A stretch of DNA of 64,000 nucleotides from Actinomycetes bacterium. GTDB lineage: Bacteria > Actinomycetota > Acidimicrobiia > Acidimicrobiales > RAAP-2. The position numbers were made by a program, and so were the translations under genes. Below, in pieces: positions 55,946 through 64,000 of the stretch. The stretch is from assembly GCA_021791615.1 (NCBI GenBank), contig JAJYWG010000089.1, positions 1 to 64,000 on the forward strand, read 5' to 3'. The notes below the pieces were generated by a model. It worked only from the letters and a program-made list of their open reading frames with translations. It was not told the DNA's origin and ran no database searches. How positions within the stretch are numbered: the first letter of the stretch is position 1; each line of letters starts with the position of its first letter.

Positions 55946-56220
55946 ATGCTGATTGCCGCGGCGAATGTGCAGTTCAGCCCCTCCACCTTTGCCCCGATCG
56001 CCGTAGGCTTCTTCGGTCTTGGAACGGGTTACCTGATCTACTTCTGGCAGGAGCTGGCGGCTGGCCGCCTCGCGAGGAAAAGGTCAACCTGGCGACCGGG
56101 GTCTGGGGCATCTGGATGCCCGGGTTCATGCAGCTGCTGGCCGGGACGTATCTGTTCGTCGGTCTGGCATGGTTCGGGAGCTTCCGTGAGAAGCCGCGAG
56201 CGGCATGCATCTTCTTCTCT
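55946..56220 (+). pseudogene. Frameshifted and truncated small membrane protein gene
   Basis: The first frame encodes MLIAAANVQFSPSTFAPIAV, then GFFGLGTGYLIYFWQELAAG. After about 56075 the protein continues in another frame: EEKVNLATGVWGIWMPGFMQ, LLAGTYLFVGLAWFGSF. Together they form a two- or three-helix protein of a family I recall from actinobacteria (GPR1/FUN34/YaaH- or UreI-like style), but the C-terminal third is missing and the sequence runs directly into the formate dehydrogenase leader. Ribosome site AAGGAG remains. A single-base shift near 56075 is needed. Confidence 0.6.
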
Positions 56221-56269
56221 AGCGAGGAGGTGACGCCGCGCGAGGTTCTTCGACGTCGATGGAGGAGCG

Positions 56270-59200
56270 ATGGACATCGCAGGGCAGATCAGGAAATGGC
56301 CGGTCTTGCGTCAGGCAATCGTCACTGATGCGCTGGGTCGAGGAGTGGCGGCTCGATCACAAAAGACCGACGAGATCCACTCGCGCACGGAGACGGCGGA
56401 CGCGGTGGTGCAGTCGGTCTGTCCGTACTGCGCCGTCGGGTGCGGCCAGCGCGTCTTCGTGAAGGACGGCGAGATCACCCAGATCGAGGGGGACCCGGAC
56501 TCCCCGGTGAGCCGCGGGCGACTGTGCCCGAAGGGCTCTGCGAGCAAGCAGCTCGTCACCTCGCCGAGCCGGCCGACCGAGGTGCTCTACCGGCGACCCT
56601 TCGCCACCGAGTGGGAGACCCTGGACCTCGACACGGCGATGGACATGATCGCCGACCGAGTGATCAGGACGCGCAGGGAGACCTGGCAGGAGACCGACGC
56701 CACCGGCCGCCCGCTGCGGCGCACGCTCGGGATCGCGAGCCTCGGAGGAGCGACCCTCGACAACGAGGAGAACTACCTCATGAAGAAGCTCTACACCGCC
56801 TTGGGCGCGATCCAGATCGAGAACCAGGCGCGCATATGACACTCCGCCACCGTCCCCGGTCTGGGGACCTCGTTCGGTCGTGGAGGTGCCACCACCTTCC
56901 CCGGTGACCTGGTCAACGCCGACTGCATCATCATCCAAGGCTCCAACATGGCCGAGAACCACCCCGTCGCCTTCCAGTGGGTCGTCGAGGCCAAGCTGCG
57001 GGGCGCAACGGTCATCCACGTCGACCCTCGCTTCACCCGTACCTCGGCACTGGCCAACCGCTTCGTGCCGATCCGGGCGGGAAGCGACCTCGTGTTCCTG
57101 GGTGCGCTCGTCAACCACGTGCTCACGGAGGGGCTCGACTTCCGGGACTACGTCGTCGCCTACACCAATGCCCCGACGATCGTGTCCGACGACTTCTCCG
57201 ACACTGAGGACCTCGACGGGCTGTTCTCCGGCTGGGATGACCGGGCCGGCCGCTACGACCGATCGAGCTGGCGATTGACCGACCGGCGGGACGAGACGCT
57301 CCAGGATCCCCGCTGCGTCTATCAGGTCCTGAAGCGCCACTTCGCCCGCTACACGCCCGAGGTGGTCGAGCAGGTCTGCGGCGTGGCCCCCCAGGACTTC
57401 CTGGCGATCGCCGAGGCGGTCACCGCCAACTCCGGCAGGGAGCGCACCACCGCCTTCGTCTACTCGGTCGGCTGGACGCACCACACCGTCGGCGTCCAGA
57501 ACATCCGCACCGCGGCAATCCTCCAATTGCTGCTCGGCAACATGGGGCGCCCCGGCGGGGGGATCATGGCGCTGCGCGGTCACGCCTCCATCCAGGGCTC
57601 GACCGACATCCCGACGCTCTTCGACCTGCTGTCCGGCTACATGCCGATGCCGAGCGCCTACCAGCACGACCTCGACAGCTTCGTCGCCGCAGGCGAGAAG
57701 AAGGCGGGGTTCTGGGGGCCCTACCGCGCGTACATCGTGAGCCTCCTCAAGGCATGGTTCGGCGACGCCGCGACCGCCGACAACGACTGGTGCTACGACC
57801 TCCTCCCACGGATCGACGGCGACCACGGCACCTACCAGACGGTGGTCAACCAGCTCGACGGCGTCTGCAAGGGCTATTTCTTGGTCGGGGAGAACCCGGC
57901 CGTCGGATCGGCCAACGCCAAGGCGCAGCGGCTCGGGCTCGCCAAGCTCGGCTGGCTGGTCGTGCGCGATCTCCAGCTCATCGAGAGCGCAACCGTCTGG
58001 AAGGACGCGCCCGAGATCGAGACGGGCGAGCTCGAGACCGACAGGATCGCCACCGAGGTCTTCTTCCTGCCCGCCGCCGCCCACACCGAGAAGGACGGCA
58101 GCTTCACCAACACCCAGCGTCTCTTGCAGTGGCGCCACAAGGCCGTCGACCCGCCGGGTGACGCCCGGAGCGAACTGTGGTTCTACTACCACCTGGGCCG
58201 GCGCATCCGGGAGAAGCTGGCCGGCTCTCATGACGAGCGGGACCGGCCGATGCTCGCCCTCACCTGGGACTATCCGGTGTCGGGCCCCCACGACGAGCCT
58301 TCCGCAGAAGCGGTCCTGCGTGAGGTCAACGGAGTCGGTCCCGACGGGCGGGCGCTGTCCTCTTATACCGAGCTCGCCGATGACGGTTCGACGCGTTGTG
58401 GGAGCTGGATCTATTGCGGGTGCTTCGCTGGAGGGGTCAACCAGACGGCGCGCCGACGACCCGGCAACGAGCAGTCCTGGGTCGCCCCCGAGTGGGGCTG
58501 GGCGTGGCCGTCGAACCGCCGCATCCTCTACAACCGGGCCTCGGCCGACCCGCAGGGCAGGCCGTGGAGCGAGCGCAAGGCCTACGTCTGGTGGGACGCC
58601 AGGAAGAAGCGCTGGGTCGGTCACGACAACCCCGACGTCGAGGTCACCAAGCCGCCTTCCTATGTGCCGCCCGCCGGCGCCGCCGGTCCCGACGCCCTGG
58701 CGGGGAGCGACGCCTTCATCATGCAAGAAGACGGCCGGGCCGCCCTGTTCGTACCGGGGGCCCTCGCCGACGGTCCGCTACCCGCCCACTACGAGCCTGC
58801 CGAATCGCCGGTTGCGAACGTGGTCTACGGCCAGCGCTCCAACCCGGCCCGGCGGCGCTACCCACGCCCGGAGAACCCGTACAATCCGGCCGAGTCGGAG
58901 GTCTTCCCCTACGTCTTCACCACCTACCGGCTCACCGAGCATCACACCGCCGGGGCAATGAGCCGGACGCTCCCCTACCTGGCCGAGCTGCAGCCCGAGC
59001 TCTTCTGCGAGGTCTCGCCCGAGCTCGCCCAAGAGCGCGGGCTCGAGCACATGGGGTGGGCCACCATGGTGACCGAGCGCACGGCGATCGAAGCCCGCGT
59101 GATGGTGACCGAGCGGATCCGGCCTCTTCGCGTTGAGGGGCGCACCGTCCACCAGATCGGTCTGCCGTTCCACTGGGGCGGGACCGGGATCTCGACCGGG

Positions 59201-59380
59201 GACTCTGCCAACGACCTCTTGTCGATGGTCCTCGACCCCAACGTCTACATCCAGGAGGCCAAGGCCGCTACCTGCGACATCGTGCCGGGCCGCCGTCCCC
59301 GGGGGGCAGCCCTGCTCGACCTCGTGGCGTCGTACCGGGAGCGGGCCGACGCTGAGGAGAAGGAGTGGACCCATGGCTGA
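56270..59380 (+). CDS. fdhA: Selenocysteine-containing formate dehydrogenase, catalytic (alpha) subunit
   Basis: A 1036-residue molybdenum/tungsten bis-MGD enzyme that oxidises formate to CO2. The [4Fe-4S] ligands are C51, C54, C58 and C86 (CPYCAVGCG ... RLCPKGSASKQL). The reading frame is interrupted once, by TGA at 56837-56839 (residue 190), in the context ENQARI-TGA-HSATVPGLGT, exactly where FdnG-type enzymes have selenocysteine followed by H. The frame continues without further stop to 59380 with MAENHPVAFQWVVEAKLRGA and HVDPRFTRTSALA. A hairpin with GGTCT loop follows the TGA. GGAGGAGCG precedes the ATG. No Tat signal, so cytoplasmic. It overlaps fdhB by 8 nt. Confidence 0.93.
56840..56882 (+). 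promoter_or_regulatory. Bacterial SECIS-like element for UGA decoding
   Basis: Twelve nt after the TGA (56837-56839), GTCCCC (56852-56857) and GGGGAC (56863-56868) form a perfect stem with the 5-nt loop GGTCT, the apical loop known from the E. coli fdhF SECIS. Flanking CTCCGCCACC and GGTCGTGGAG can extend the stem with a few mismatches. SelB would bind it. Confidence 0.8.
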
Positions 59381-60296
59381 GCGGCTCGCCGAGCGGCTCT
59401 ACGGGGTGCTCGACGACGTGGCCGCCGACGCCGGCTACCGAAACCCACCGCCGCGGATGGGGTTCTTCACCGACACCTCGGTCTGCATCGGCTGCAAGGC
59501 GTGCGAGGTCGCCTGCAAGGAGTGGAACTTCGTGCCCGAGGACGGGATCGAACTGCTTGGGTCCTCCTACGACAACACGGGCCAGCTGGGCGCGAGCACG
59601 TGGCGCCACGTGAAGTTCGTCGAGCAGCCGAGACGCGTGGCCCTCACTTCGGGCCGGCACACCCCGGGATCCGCTGACCTCCGTTCCAGCGATCCCGGAT
59701 CACCGCCGGCAGAGGAGGACGGCGGCGGCCAGCTGCGGTGGCTCATGGCCTCCGACGTGTGCAAGCACTGCACCCACGCGGCCTGCCTCGATGTCTGTCC
59801 GACCGGCGCGCTCATCCGCACGGAGCTCGGCACCGTCGTCGTCCAAGACGACGTGTGCAACGGGTGCGGCTACTGCGTTCCTGCCTGCCCGTTCGGGGTG
59901 ATCGACATCCGCGAGGGCGACGGACGAGCCTTCAAGTGCACCTTGTGCTACGACCGGACCCTGGCGGGCCTCCAGCCGGCGTGTGCGACGGCGTGCCCGA
60001 CCGAGTCCATCCAGTACGGCCCGCTCGACGAGCTGCGCCAGCGGGCGGCCGAGCGGGCCGAGGTGCTGCGCCGCCAAGGGGAGCGCGGGGTTCAGCTCTA
60101 CGGGGAGCGAGCAGACGACGGGATCGGAGGTGCCGGAGCCTTCTTTCTCCTGCTCGACGACCCCGAGGTGTACGGCCTGCCGCCGGACCCGGTCGTGACG
60201 ACCCGGGATCTGCCCAAGATGTGGGCCTACGCGGCGGGAGCTGCGGTCACCGTCGTTGCAGGCGTGCTCGTTTCGTTTGCTCGGAGGACCAGGTGA
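59373..60296 (+). CDS. fdhB: Formate dehydrogenase iron-sulfur (beta) subunit
   Basis: A 307-residue electron-transfer subunit with four 4Fe-4S sites: CIGCKACEVACKEWN, CKHCTHAACLDVCPTG, CNGCGYCVPACPFG, and CTLCYDRTLAG with CATACPTESI. A C-terminal hydrophobic helix (WAYAAGAAVTVVAGVLVSFA) probably docks it on the membrane next to the NrfD-like subunit, as in FdnH. A Ser/Pro/Gly-rich insert at about 85-115 is unusual for the family. GGAGAAGGAG precedes the ATG at 59373; the start lies inside fdhA, and its stop overlaps the next start (GTGA). Confidence 0.95.
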   Translation: MAERLAERLYGVLDDVAADAGYRNPPPRMGFFTDTSVCIGCKACEVACKEWNFVPEDGIELLGSSYDNTGQLGASTWRHVKFVEQPRRVALTSGRHTPGSADLRSSDPGSPPAEEDGGGQLRWLMASDVCKHCTHAACLDVCPTGALIRTELGTVVVQDDVCNGCGYCVPACPFGVIDIREGDGRAFKCTLCYDRTLAGLQPACATACPTESIQYGPLDELRQRAAERAEVLRRQGERGVQLYGERADDGIGGAGAFFLLLDDPEVYGLPPDPVVTTRDLPKMWAYAAGAAVTVVAGVLVSFARRTR

Positions 60297-61213
60297 GCGC
60301 GCGACCCGGGGCTGCCGACCCACCCGAGCCCCGCTCCTACTACGGCCGGCCGGTCATCAAGAAGCCGGCGTGGAAGACCCCGGACGTCCCCCTCTACTTG
60401 TTCTTGGGCGGGCTCGCCGGAGCATCGTCGGTCCTTGCCGCTGCCGCCGACGTGACGGGCTACCGCCATCTCACCCGGGTCGGCAGGGTCACCGCCGGTG
60501 TGGGGCTCCTCGGCAGCCTCGCTGCGCTCATCCACGACCTCGGGCGGCCTGAGCGGTTCCTCAACATGCTGCGGGTCTTCAAGCCCACGTCGCCACTGTC
60601 GATGGGATCGTGGACGCTGGCGACGTTCGGACCGCTCGCCGGAGCGGCCGCCGTCTCGGAGGTCACCGGACGGCTCTCCTCTGCCGGCAGAGCCGCCGGC
60701 CTCGCGGCAGCAGTTCTCGGCCCGGCGATGTCCACGTACACGTCGGTGCTGATCGCGGACACGGCCGTCCCGGCCTGGCACGAGGCGCATCGCGAGCTCC
60801 CCTTCGTCTTCGGCGGCAGCGCCATGTCTGCCGCCGCCGGCGCGGCCTTGATGCTGGCGCCGGTCGACGAGGCCGGTCCGGCCGCCCGTCTGGCGCTGGC
60901 CGGCGCCGCCTTGGAACTGGGGGGGATGGAACGTATCCAGCGCGGGTTGGGTCTCGTCGCAGAGCCGTACGGAAAGGGCCGCGCCGGTCGGTTGGTTAGA
61001 GCGGCGAAGGTTCTCACGGTCGCCGGAGCCGCCTTCGCAGTGGGACTCCGCAGAAGCCGTACCGGATCGGCCCTCGCCGGCGCTTGCCTGCTCGGCGGCT
61101 CCGTTGTGCTGCGCTTCGCGATCTTCGACGCCGGAATGGTCTCGGCTGGCGACCCCAAGTACACCGTCGTGCCCCAGCACGAGCTGCGCGTGCGACGAGG
61201 CGTCCGCGCGTGA
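60293..61213 (+). CDS. NrfD/PsrC-type membrane subunit of formate dehydrogenase
   Basis: A 306-residue membrane protein with eight or nine predicted helices. [40 protein letters not shown] and [20 protein letters not shown] are the NrfD-family landmarks (H-D-L-G-R-P and S-P-M/L-S-x-G-x-W). It contains no heme ligands and would transfer electrons from FdhB to the quinone pool. GTG at 60293 overlaps the fdhB stop. The subunit type differs from the cytochrome b gamma subunit of E. coli Fdn. Confidence 0.93.
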   Translation: MSARPGAADPPEPRSYYGRPVIKKPAWKTPDVPLYLFLGGLAGASSVLAAAADVTGYRHLTRVGRVTAGVGLLGSLAALIHDLGRPERFLNMLRVFKPTSPLSMGSWTLATFGPLAGAAAVSEVTGRLSSAGRAAGLAAAVLGPAMSTYTSVLIADTAVPAWHEAHRELPFVFGGSAMSAAAGAALMLAPVDEAGPAARLALAGAALELGGMERIQRGLGLVAEPYGKGRAGRLVRAAKVLTVAGAAFAVGLRRSRTGSALAGACLLGGSVVLRFAIFDAGMVSAGDPKYTVVPQHELRVRRGVRA

Positions 61214-61280
61214 CCAACACGGCGATGCAGGCGGTGTGGCGACGGGTAGAGCGGGCGTCGGCTCTTGTGTCAAGGGCCGA

Positions 61281-61360
61281 CGCTCGCCAGACATGGACGA
61301 CACTCGCCAGACATGGACGACGCTCGCCAGACATGGAAGACGCTCACCAGACATGGAGAG
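61281..61360 (+). repeat. Four 20-nt tandem units upstream of the DUF1348 gene
   Basis: CGCTCGCCAGACATGGACGA in four adjacent copies with 1-3 changes each. The array ends 10 nt before the next ATG, and the last copy supplies part of the ribosome site (ATGGAGAGGAG). Confidence 0.93.
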
Positions 61361-61370
61361 GAGATCGACG

Positions 61371-61832
61371 ATGACCGAGGAACGTCCCCCTCTGCCCCCC
61401 TTCACCAGGGAAACGGCGCTTAAGAAGGTCCAAGGCGCCGAGGACGCCTGGAACAGCTGCGACCCCGAACGGGTCGCACTCGCCTACAGCTTGGACTCGG
61501 TCTGGCGCAACCGCGACACCTTCGTCACCGGCAGGGCAGAGATCGTCGAGCTCCTCCGCCAGAAGTGGAGGCGCGAGCTCGACTACGCACTGAGAAAGGA
61601 CCTCTGGACCTTCGAGGGCGACCGGATCGCAGTGCGCTTCCAGTATGAGAGCCACGACCCGAGCGGGCAGTGGTGGCGCAGCTACGGCAACGAGTTGTGG
61701 GAGTTCGACGAGCGCGGGCTGATGCGCCGACGTGAAGCGAGCATCAACGACGTCCGCATCGACGAGTCCGACCGGCGCATCTTCGGTCCTCGGCCCCCCG
61801 AGGAGCGCAGGCTGGACAATCCGCTGCGCTGA
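61371..61832 (+). CDS. DUF1348 / SnoaL-like nuclear transport factor 2 family protein
   Basis: A 153-residue NTF2-fold protein: [80 protein letters not shown] and a C-terminal [20 protein letters not shown]. This is the DUF1348 pattern, in which no enzymatic role is established. The ATG at 61371 is preceded by GAGAGGAG. It is 157 nt after the formate dehydrogenase membrane subunit, with a tandem repeat in between, and convergent with the regulator gene. Confidence 0.93.
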   Translation: MTEERPPLPPFTRETALKKVQGAEDAWNSCDPERVALAYSLDSVWRNRDTFVTGRAEIVELLRQKWRRELDYALRKDLWTFEGDRIAVRFQYESHDPSGQWWRSYGNELWEFDERGLMRRREASINDVRIDESDRRIFGPRPPEERRLDNPLR

Positions 61833-61886
61833 ACGCGACATCCGACCTTGACCGATCTCGGCCGAGGCGTCGTCGCCTGTCGCCGG

Positions 61887-62588
61887 TCAGGTGGCGATGG
61901 TGACGCAACAGCGTCCGGGCTCGGGATCGAGCCGGACGTCCTCGAGAGGAAGCCCCGCCTCCTCGACGACGCCGCAGAGCAGCTCATGATTCATGTGGCA
62001 GACGAGCTCTCGGTGCCCTTCCGCCAAGGCGTGGAACGGGCAATTGGCCATGGTGATGACACCTTCCGACACGCATGGCTCGTAGCCGTGACGGGTGAGC
62101 AAGCTGACCAGACGCTCGACCAGCGGCCGGCGCGCGTCGCCGACTGACGCCTCATTCGGCGTCGAGCGAAGCTCGCCAGCGACCTCGTGGCCGTGGGCCC
62201 GAGCGACGTCGGCGAGCACGCCTTCGATGCCGGCGGCGCCATCGCCTGCTCGCTCGACCGCTCGGGCGAGGAGCTCGGCAGCGAGGTCGTAGTGGCGCTC
62301 CGGCACGCTGATCGTGATCTCTCCTGCCCCTCGGCGGTACCACTTGGCCGGTCGACCTGCACCCGGACCTCCGCGCCCCGGAGGGCGGCGGTAGCGAACT
62401 TCGAGGAGGCCCGCACCCACCAGCTTGTCGAGGTGGAACGCCGCGACCGATCGCGCCACGCCGAGGGCGACTGCGACCTGGTCGCGGCTCGCCTCAGCGC
62501 GAAGCGAAGCGACGTGCTCGTAGACGCGGCGCCGCCGCGGTTCGCTCAATGCCGCCAACGCGGACAGCGGATCGGTCTCGGGCTCCAC
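61887..62588 (-). CDS. SufR-like winged-helix regulator with C-terminal Fe-S type cysteines
   Basis: A 233-residue transcription factor. The N-terminal winged helix is seen in LSEPRRRRVYEHVASLRAEA, SRDQVAVALGVARSVAAFHL, DKLVGAGLLEVRYRR. The C-terminal half ends with cysteines in ITMANCPFHALAEGHRELVC, MNHELLC and GRCCVTI, the arrangement of Fe-S sensing SufR-like repressors. It could sense cluster status, O2 or NO. GTG at 62588 is favoured over ATG at 62597 because TAGAAT (62596-62601) overlaps the ATG and lies 7 nt before the GTG. It is divergent from the DoxX-like gene. Confidence 0.85.
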   Translation of the reverse strand: MEPETDPLSALAALSEPRRRRVYEHVASLRAEASRDQVAVALGVARSVAAFHLDKLVGAGLLEVRYRRPPGRGGPGAGRPAKWYRRGAGEITISVPERHYDLAAELLARAVERAGDGAAGIEGVLADVARAHGHEVAGELRSTPNEASVGDARRPLVERLVSLLTRHGYEPCVSEGVITMANCPFHALAEGHRELVCHMNHELLCGVVEEAGLPLEDVRLDPEPGRCCVTIAT

Positions 62589-62595
62589 GGACCGC

Positions 62596-62601
62596 ATTCT
62601 A
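62596..62601 (-). promoter_or_regulatory. -10 box of the SufR-like gene, leaderless arrangement
   Basis: TAGAAT on the minus strand with 7 nt to the GTG at 62588. The 75 nt between the divergent genes also carry TAAGATATACGTCAGTAGAC, a likely control site for the DoxX-like gene. Confidence 0.5.
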
Positions 62602-62676
62602 AAACAGATCGGAGTTGGCGGAACCCTTCATCGCTCTAAGATATACGTCAGTAGACAATAGAGAGAGGAGACGTCG

Positions 62677-63174
62677 ATGGCCGTCGCAGCAGTCCATCAC
62701 CACAGGGGCTCCCACACCCTGCGGCTTCTGCAGATGCCTTCCGAGAAGCTGTCGGATCCCGCCTACCAGGCCTACCTGGTGCTACGTACCACGTTCGTGG
62801 TGGCGCCGATCCTGTTCGGGGTCGACAAGTTCTTCAACTGGATGACCTTCTGGCCGAAGTACCTGTGGGTCGGCTTCCCCCACTTCTTGAGCGTGAGCCC
62901 CCAGAGCTTCATGTACGGCGTGGGTGTCATCGAGATCGTGGCCGGCCTCGGCGTCCTGGTGCTGCCCCGCCTCGCTCCCTACGTCGTGGCCGGTTGGCTC
63001 GGCGGGATCATCACCAACGAGATCATCTTGAGCATCGCCCGCAACGGCGACGGCGGCCGGGTCTTCTGGGACATCGCGCTCCGTGACTTCGGCCTCATGA
63101 TCGCGGCGTTCGCCCTCGCCCGCCTGGCAGCCAAGTACGCGCCGAGGCGCCTGATCGGCGCCAAGCGCGGTTGA
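62677..63174 (+). CDS. DoxX-like four-helix membrane protein
   Basis: A 165-residue membrane protein with four predicted helices: AYLVLRTTFVVAPILFGVDK (helix 1, followed by FFNWMTFWPKYL), FMYGVGVIEIVAGLGVLVLP, YVVAGWLGGIITNEIILSIA and DFGLMIAAFALARLA. The F-x-G-x-D-K-F-x-N and G-V-I-E-I-x-A-G elements are those of DoxX/DUF4126-like proteins linked to thiol and redox stress. GAGAGGAG precedes the ATG at 62677. It is divergent from the Fe-S type regulator, which probably controls it. Confidence 0.85.
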   Translation: MAVAAVHHHRGSHTLRLLQMPSEKLSDPAYQAYLVLRTTFVVAPILFGVDKFFNWMTFWPKYLWVGFPHFLSVSPQSFMYGVGVIEIVAGLGVLVLPRLAPYVVAGWLGGIITNEIILSIARNGDGGRVFWDIALRDFGLMIAAFALARLAAKYAPRRLIGAKRG

Positions 63175-63251
63175 CGAACCCCCGCCACGACCCCGAGCAC
63201 GACCGACGAGAGACCCGCACACGACCGACGGGAGAAAGGACTACACGAAGC

Positions 63252-64000
63252 GTGGGACCTTCCTACGTTGCAAGCCGCGATCCCGAGCACCACGACGCTG
63301 TGCTCCGACTGCACGATCACGACACGACATCCCCCGAGTCCCACCTCGGTGCGGAATACGAGACCACCGTGCCTGCAAGGACTCTCGGCCGCGAAGCTTC
63401 GCGTCAGGACCTGTGGCCCGCCTCGACACCGGCTCTCAGTGCCAATGGACGTGTCCGGACGAGTCGCGACGACCTTGCCCGGTTGGCAAGCGCCCTGCCG
63501 CTACGGCCTGCCCCCGGCGCGGCAGCAGCCAGCGACGTGCCCTGCGCCAAGATCGATCTCGCCGCAGCAGCCCGCGCCGTCTCCGACCTTCTCGACGCGC
63601 TCGGCCTCGTCCATGACGGCGAGGGTCTCGCCGACACCCCGGCGCGAGTCGCCCGCGCGTACGCTGAGCTGCTCACCCCCGAACCGTTCGAGCCCACCAC
63701 TTTTCCGAACGACGAGGGCTACGACGAGCTGGTCGTGGCGAGGTCGATCCCGTTCTCCTCGCTGTGCGAGCACCACCTGCTGCCTTTCGTCGGCGTCGCG
63801 CACGTCGGGTACCTGCCCGGGGAACGGCTCCTCGGGCTCTCCAAGCTCGCCAGGGTGGTCACCCACTTCTCCCGGCGTCTCCAGGTCCAAGAGCGTCTCA
63901 CCACCCAGGTCACCAACTGGCTCGTCGAGACGTTGCATCCCAAGGGGGTTGGGGTGGTCCTCCAAGCCGAGCACGCCTGCATGTCGGTTCGTGGCGTGCG
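63252..64000 (+). CDS. folE: GTP cyclohydrolase I (FolE), 3' end outside window
   Basis: An open frame to the window edge, 249 codons visible. The FolE domain starts at about residue 100 (KIDLAAAARAVSDLLDALGL, DTPARVARAYAELLTPEPF) and shows the zinc and active-site block SLCEHHLLPFVGVAHVGYLP, then LLGLSKLARVVTHFSRRLQV, QERLTTQVTNWL and QAEHACMSVRGV. It converts GTP to dihydroneopterin triphosphate for folate or pterin synthesis. GTG at 63252 gives an unusual Glu/His/Asp-rich extension of about 100 residues; a later start (GTG at about 63369) cannot be excluded. AGAAAGGA lies 11 nt before the GTG. Confidence 0.9.
   Translation, partial: MGPSYVASRDPEHHDAVLRLHDHDTTSPESHLGAEYETTVPARTLGREASRQDLWPASTPALSANGRVRTSRDDLARLASALPLRPAPGAAAASDVPCAKIDLAAAARAVSDLLDALGLVHDGEGLADTPARVARAYAELLTPEPFEPTTFPNDEGYDELVVARSIPFSSLCEHHLLPFVGVAHVGYLPGERLLGLSKLARVVTHFSRRLQVQERLTTQVTNWLVETLHPKGVGVVLQAEHACMSVRGV

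Noticed and set aside
56270..56839. Short formate dehydrogenase fragment as a separate gene or pseudogene
   Set aside because: The frame resumes without shift after TGA, in the conserved selenocysteine context and with a SECIS-like hairpin.

Overview
The window is about 64 kb of very GC-rich, gene-dense bacterial DNA. A WhiB regulator, an F420-type LLM oxidoreductase, several leaderless-looking starts and strings of 1-4 nt ATGA/GTGA/TGATG gene overlaps point to an actinomycete (Actinomycetota). A deep-branching, facultatively anaerobic lineage is plausible, but that part is inference. No rRNA, tRNA or CRISPR array was seen.

Layout. 0-2 kb: the end of an IS256-type insertion sequence cuts off the 3' end of a class II ribonucleotide reductase gene; a zinc alcohol dehydrogenase stub lies behind it. 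2-12 kb: Hsp20, a universal stress protein, a GPGHGY-repeat small protein, an ACP-acyl-AMP ligase-acyltransferase fusion, DUF72, VOC and DUF5996 proteins and an S9 peptidase, with remnants of a UBP zinc finger and an alpha/beta hydrolase between them. 12-14.3 kb: a toxin-antitoxin cluster (two PIN proteins, two ribbon-helix-helix antitoxins, one BrnT-like toxin). 14.5-17.4 kb: aconitase. 17.7-23.3 kb: a tightly overlapping leftward operon (hemerythrin-like, NHL-repeat, flavin reductase, HMA, transketolase, tail genes), divergent from an NDH-2. 24.8-31.2 kb: leftward genes including an overlapping DUF2249-DUF59-DUF488-AlkA-MetE operon, facing a rightward 12-TM NnrS/heme-copper-like protein. 33-39.3 kb: a leftward SUF operon headed by a hemerythrin-(DUF2249)2 fusion, then sufB-C-D-T, ferredoxin and whiB. 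40-45.6 kb: AhpD-like protein, ClC chloride channel with a perfect 87-bp internal duplication, DUF488, a VOC-DUF302 fusion, and a sulfide:quinone reductase-like flavoprotein. 46-54 kb: narGHJI plus a TDT/SLAC1 transporter. 54-61.2 kb: OsmC, Rieske-DUF2231 protein, a broken membrane-protein gene and a three-subunit formate dehydrogenase whose catalytic subunit is read through an in-frame UGA (selenocysteine) with a SECIS-like hairpin. 61.3-64 kb: DUF1348 protein, an Fe-S type SufR-like regulator divergent from a DoxX-like protein, and the start of folE.

How the genes work together (inference): formate (FdhABC), NADH (NDH-2) and possibly sulfide (SQR-like) would feed quinone, with nitrate (NarGHI) as acceptor. 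Fe-S supply (SUF, SufT, DUF59) and hemerythrin/DUF2249/NnrS-like proteins fit with coping with nitric oxide and oxygen during switches between aerobic and nitrate-respiring life.

A striking general feature is the number of short perfect tandem repeats. Inside genes they are multiples of 3 (18, 21, 87 nt); between genes they are 11, 16, 17 and 20 nt. Many sit directly before or after genes.
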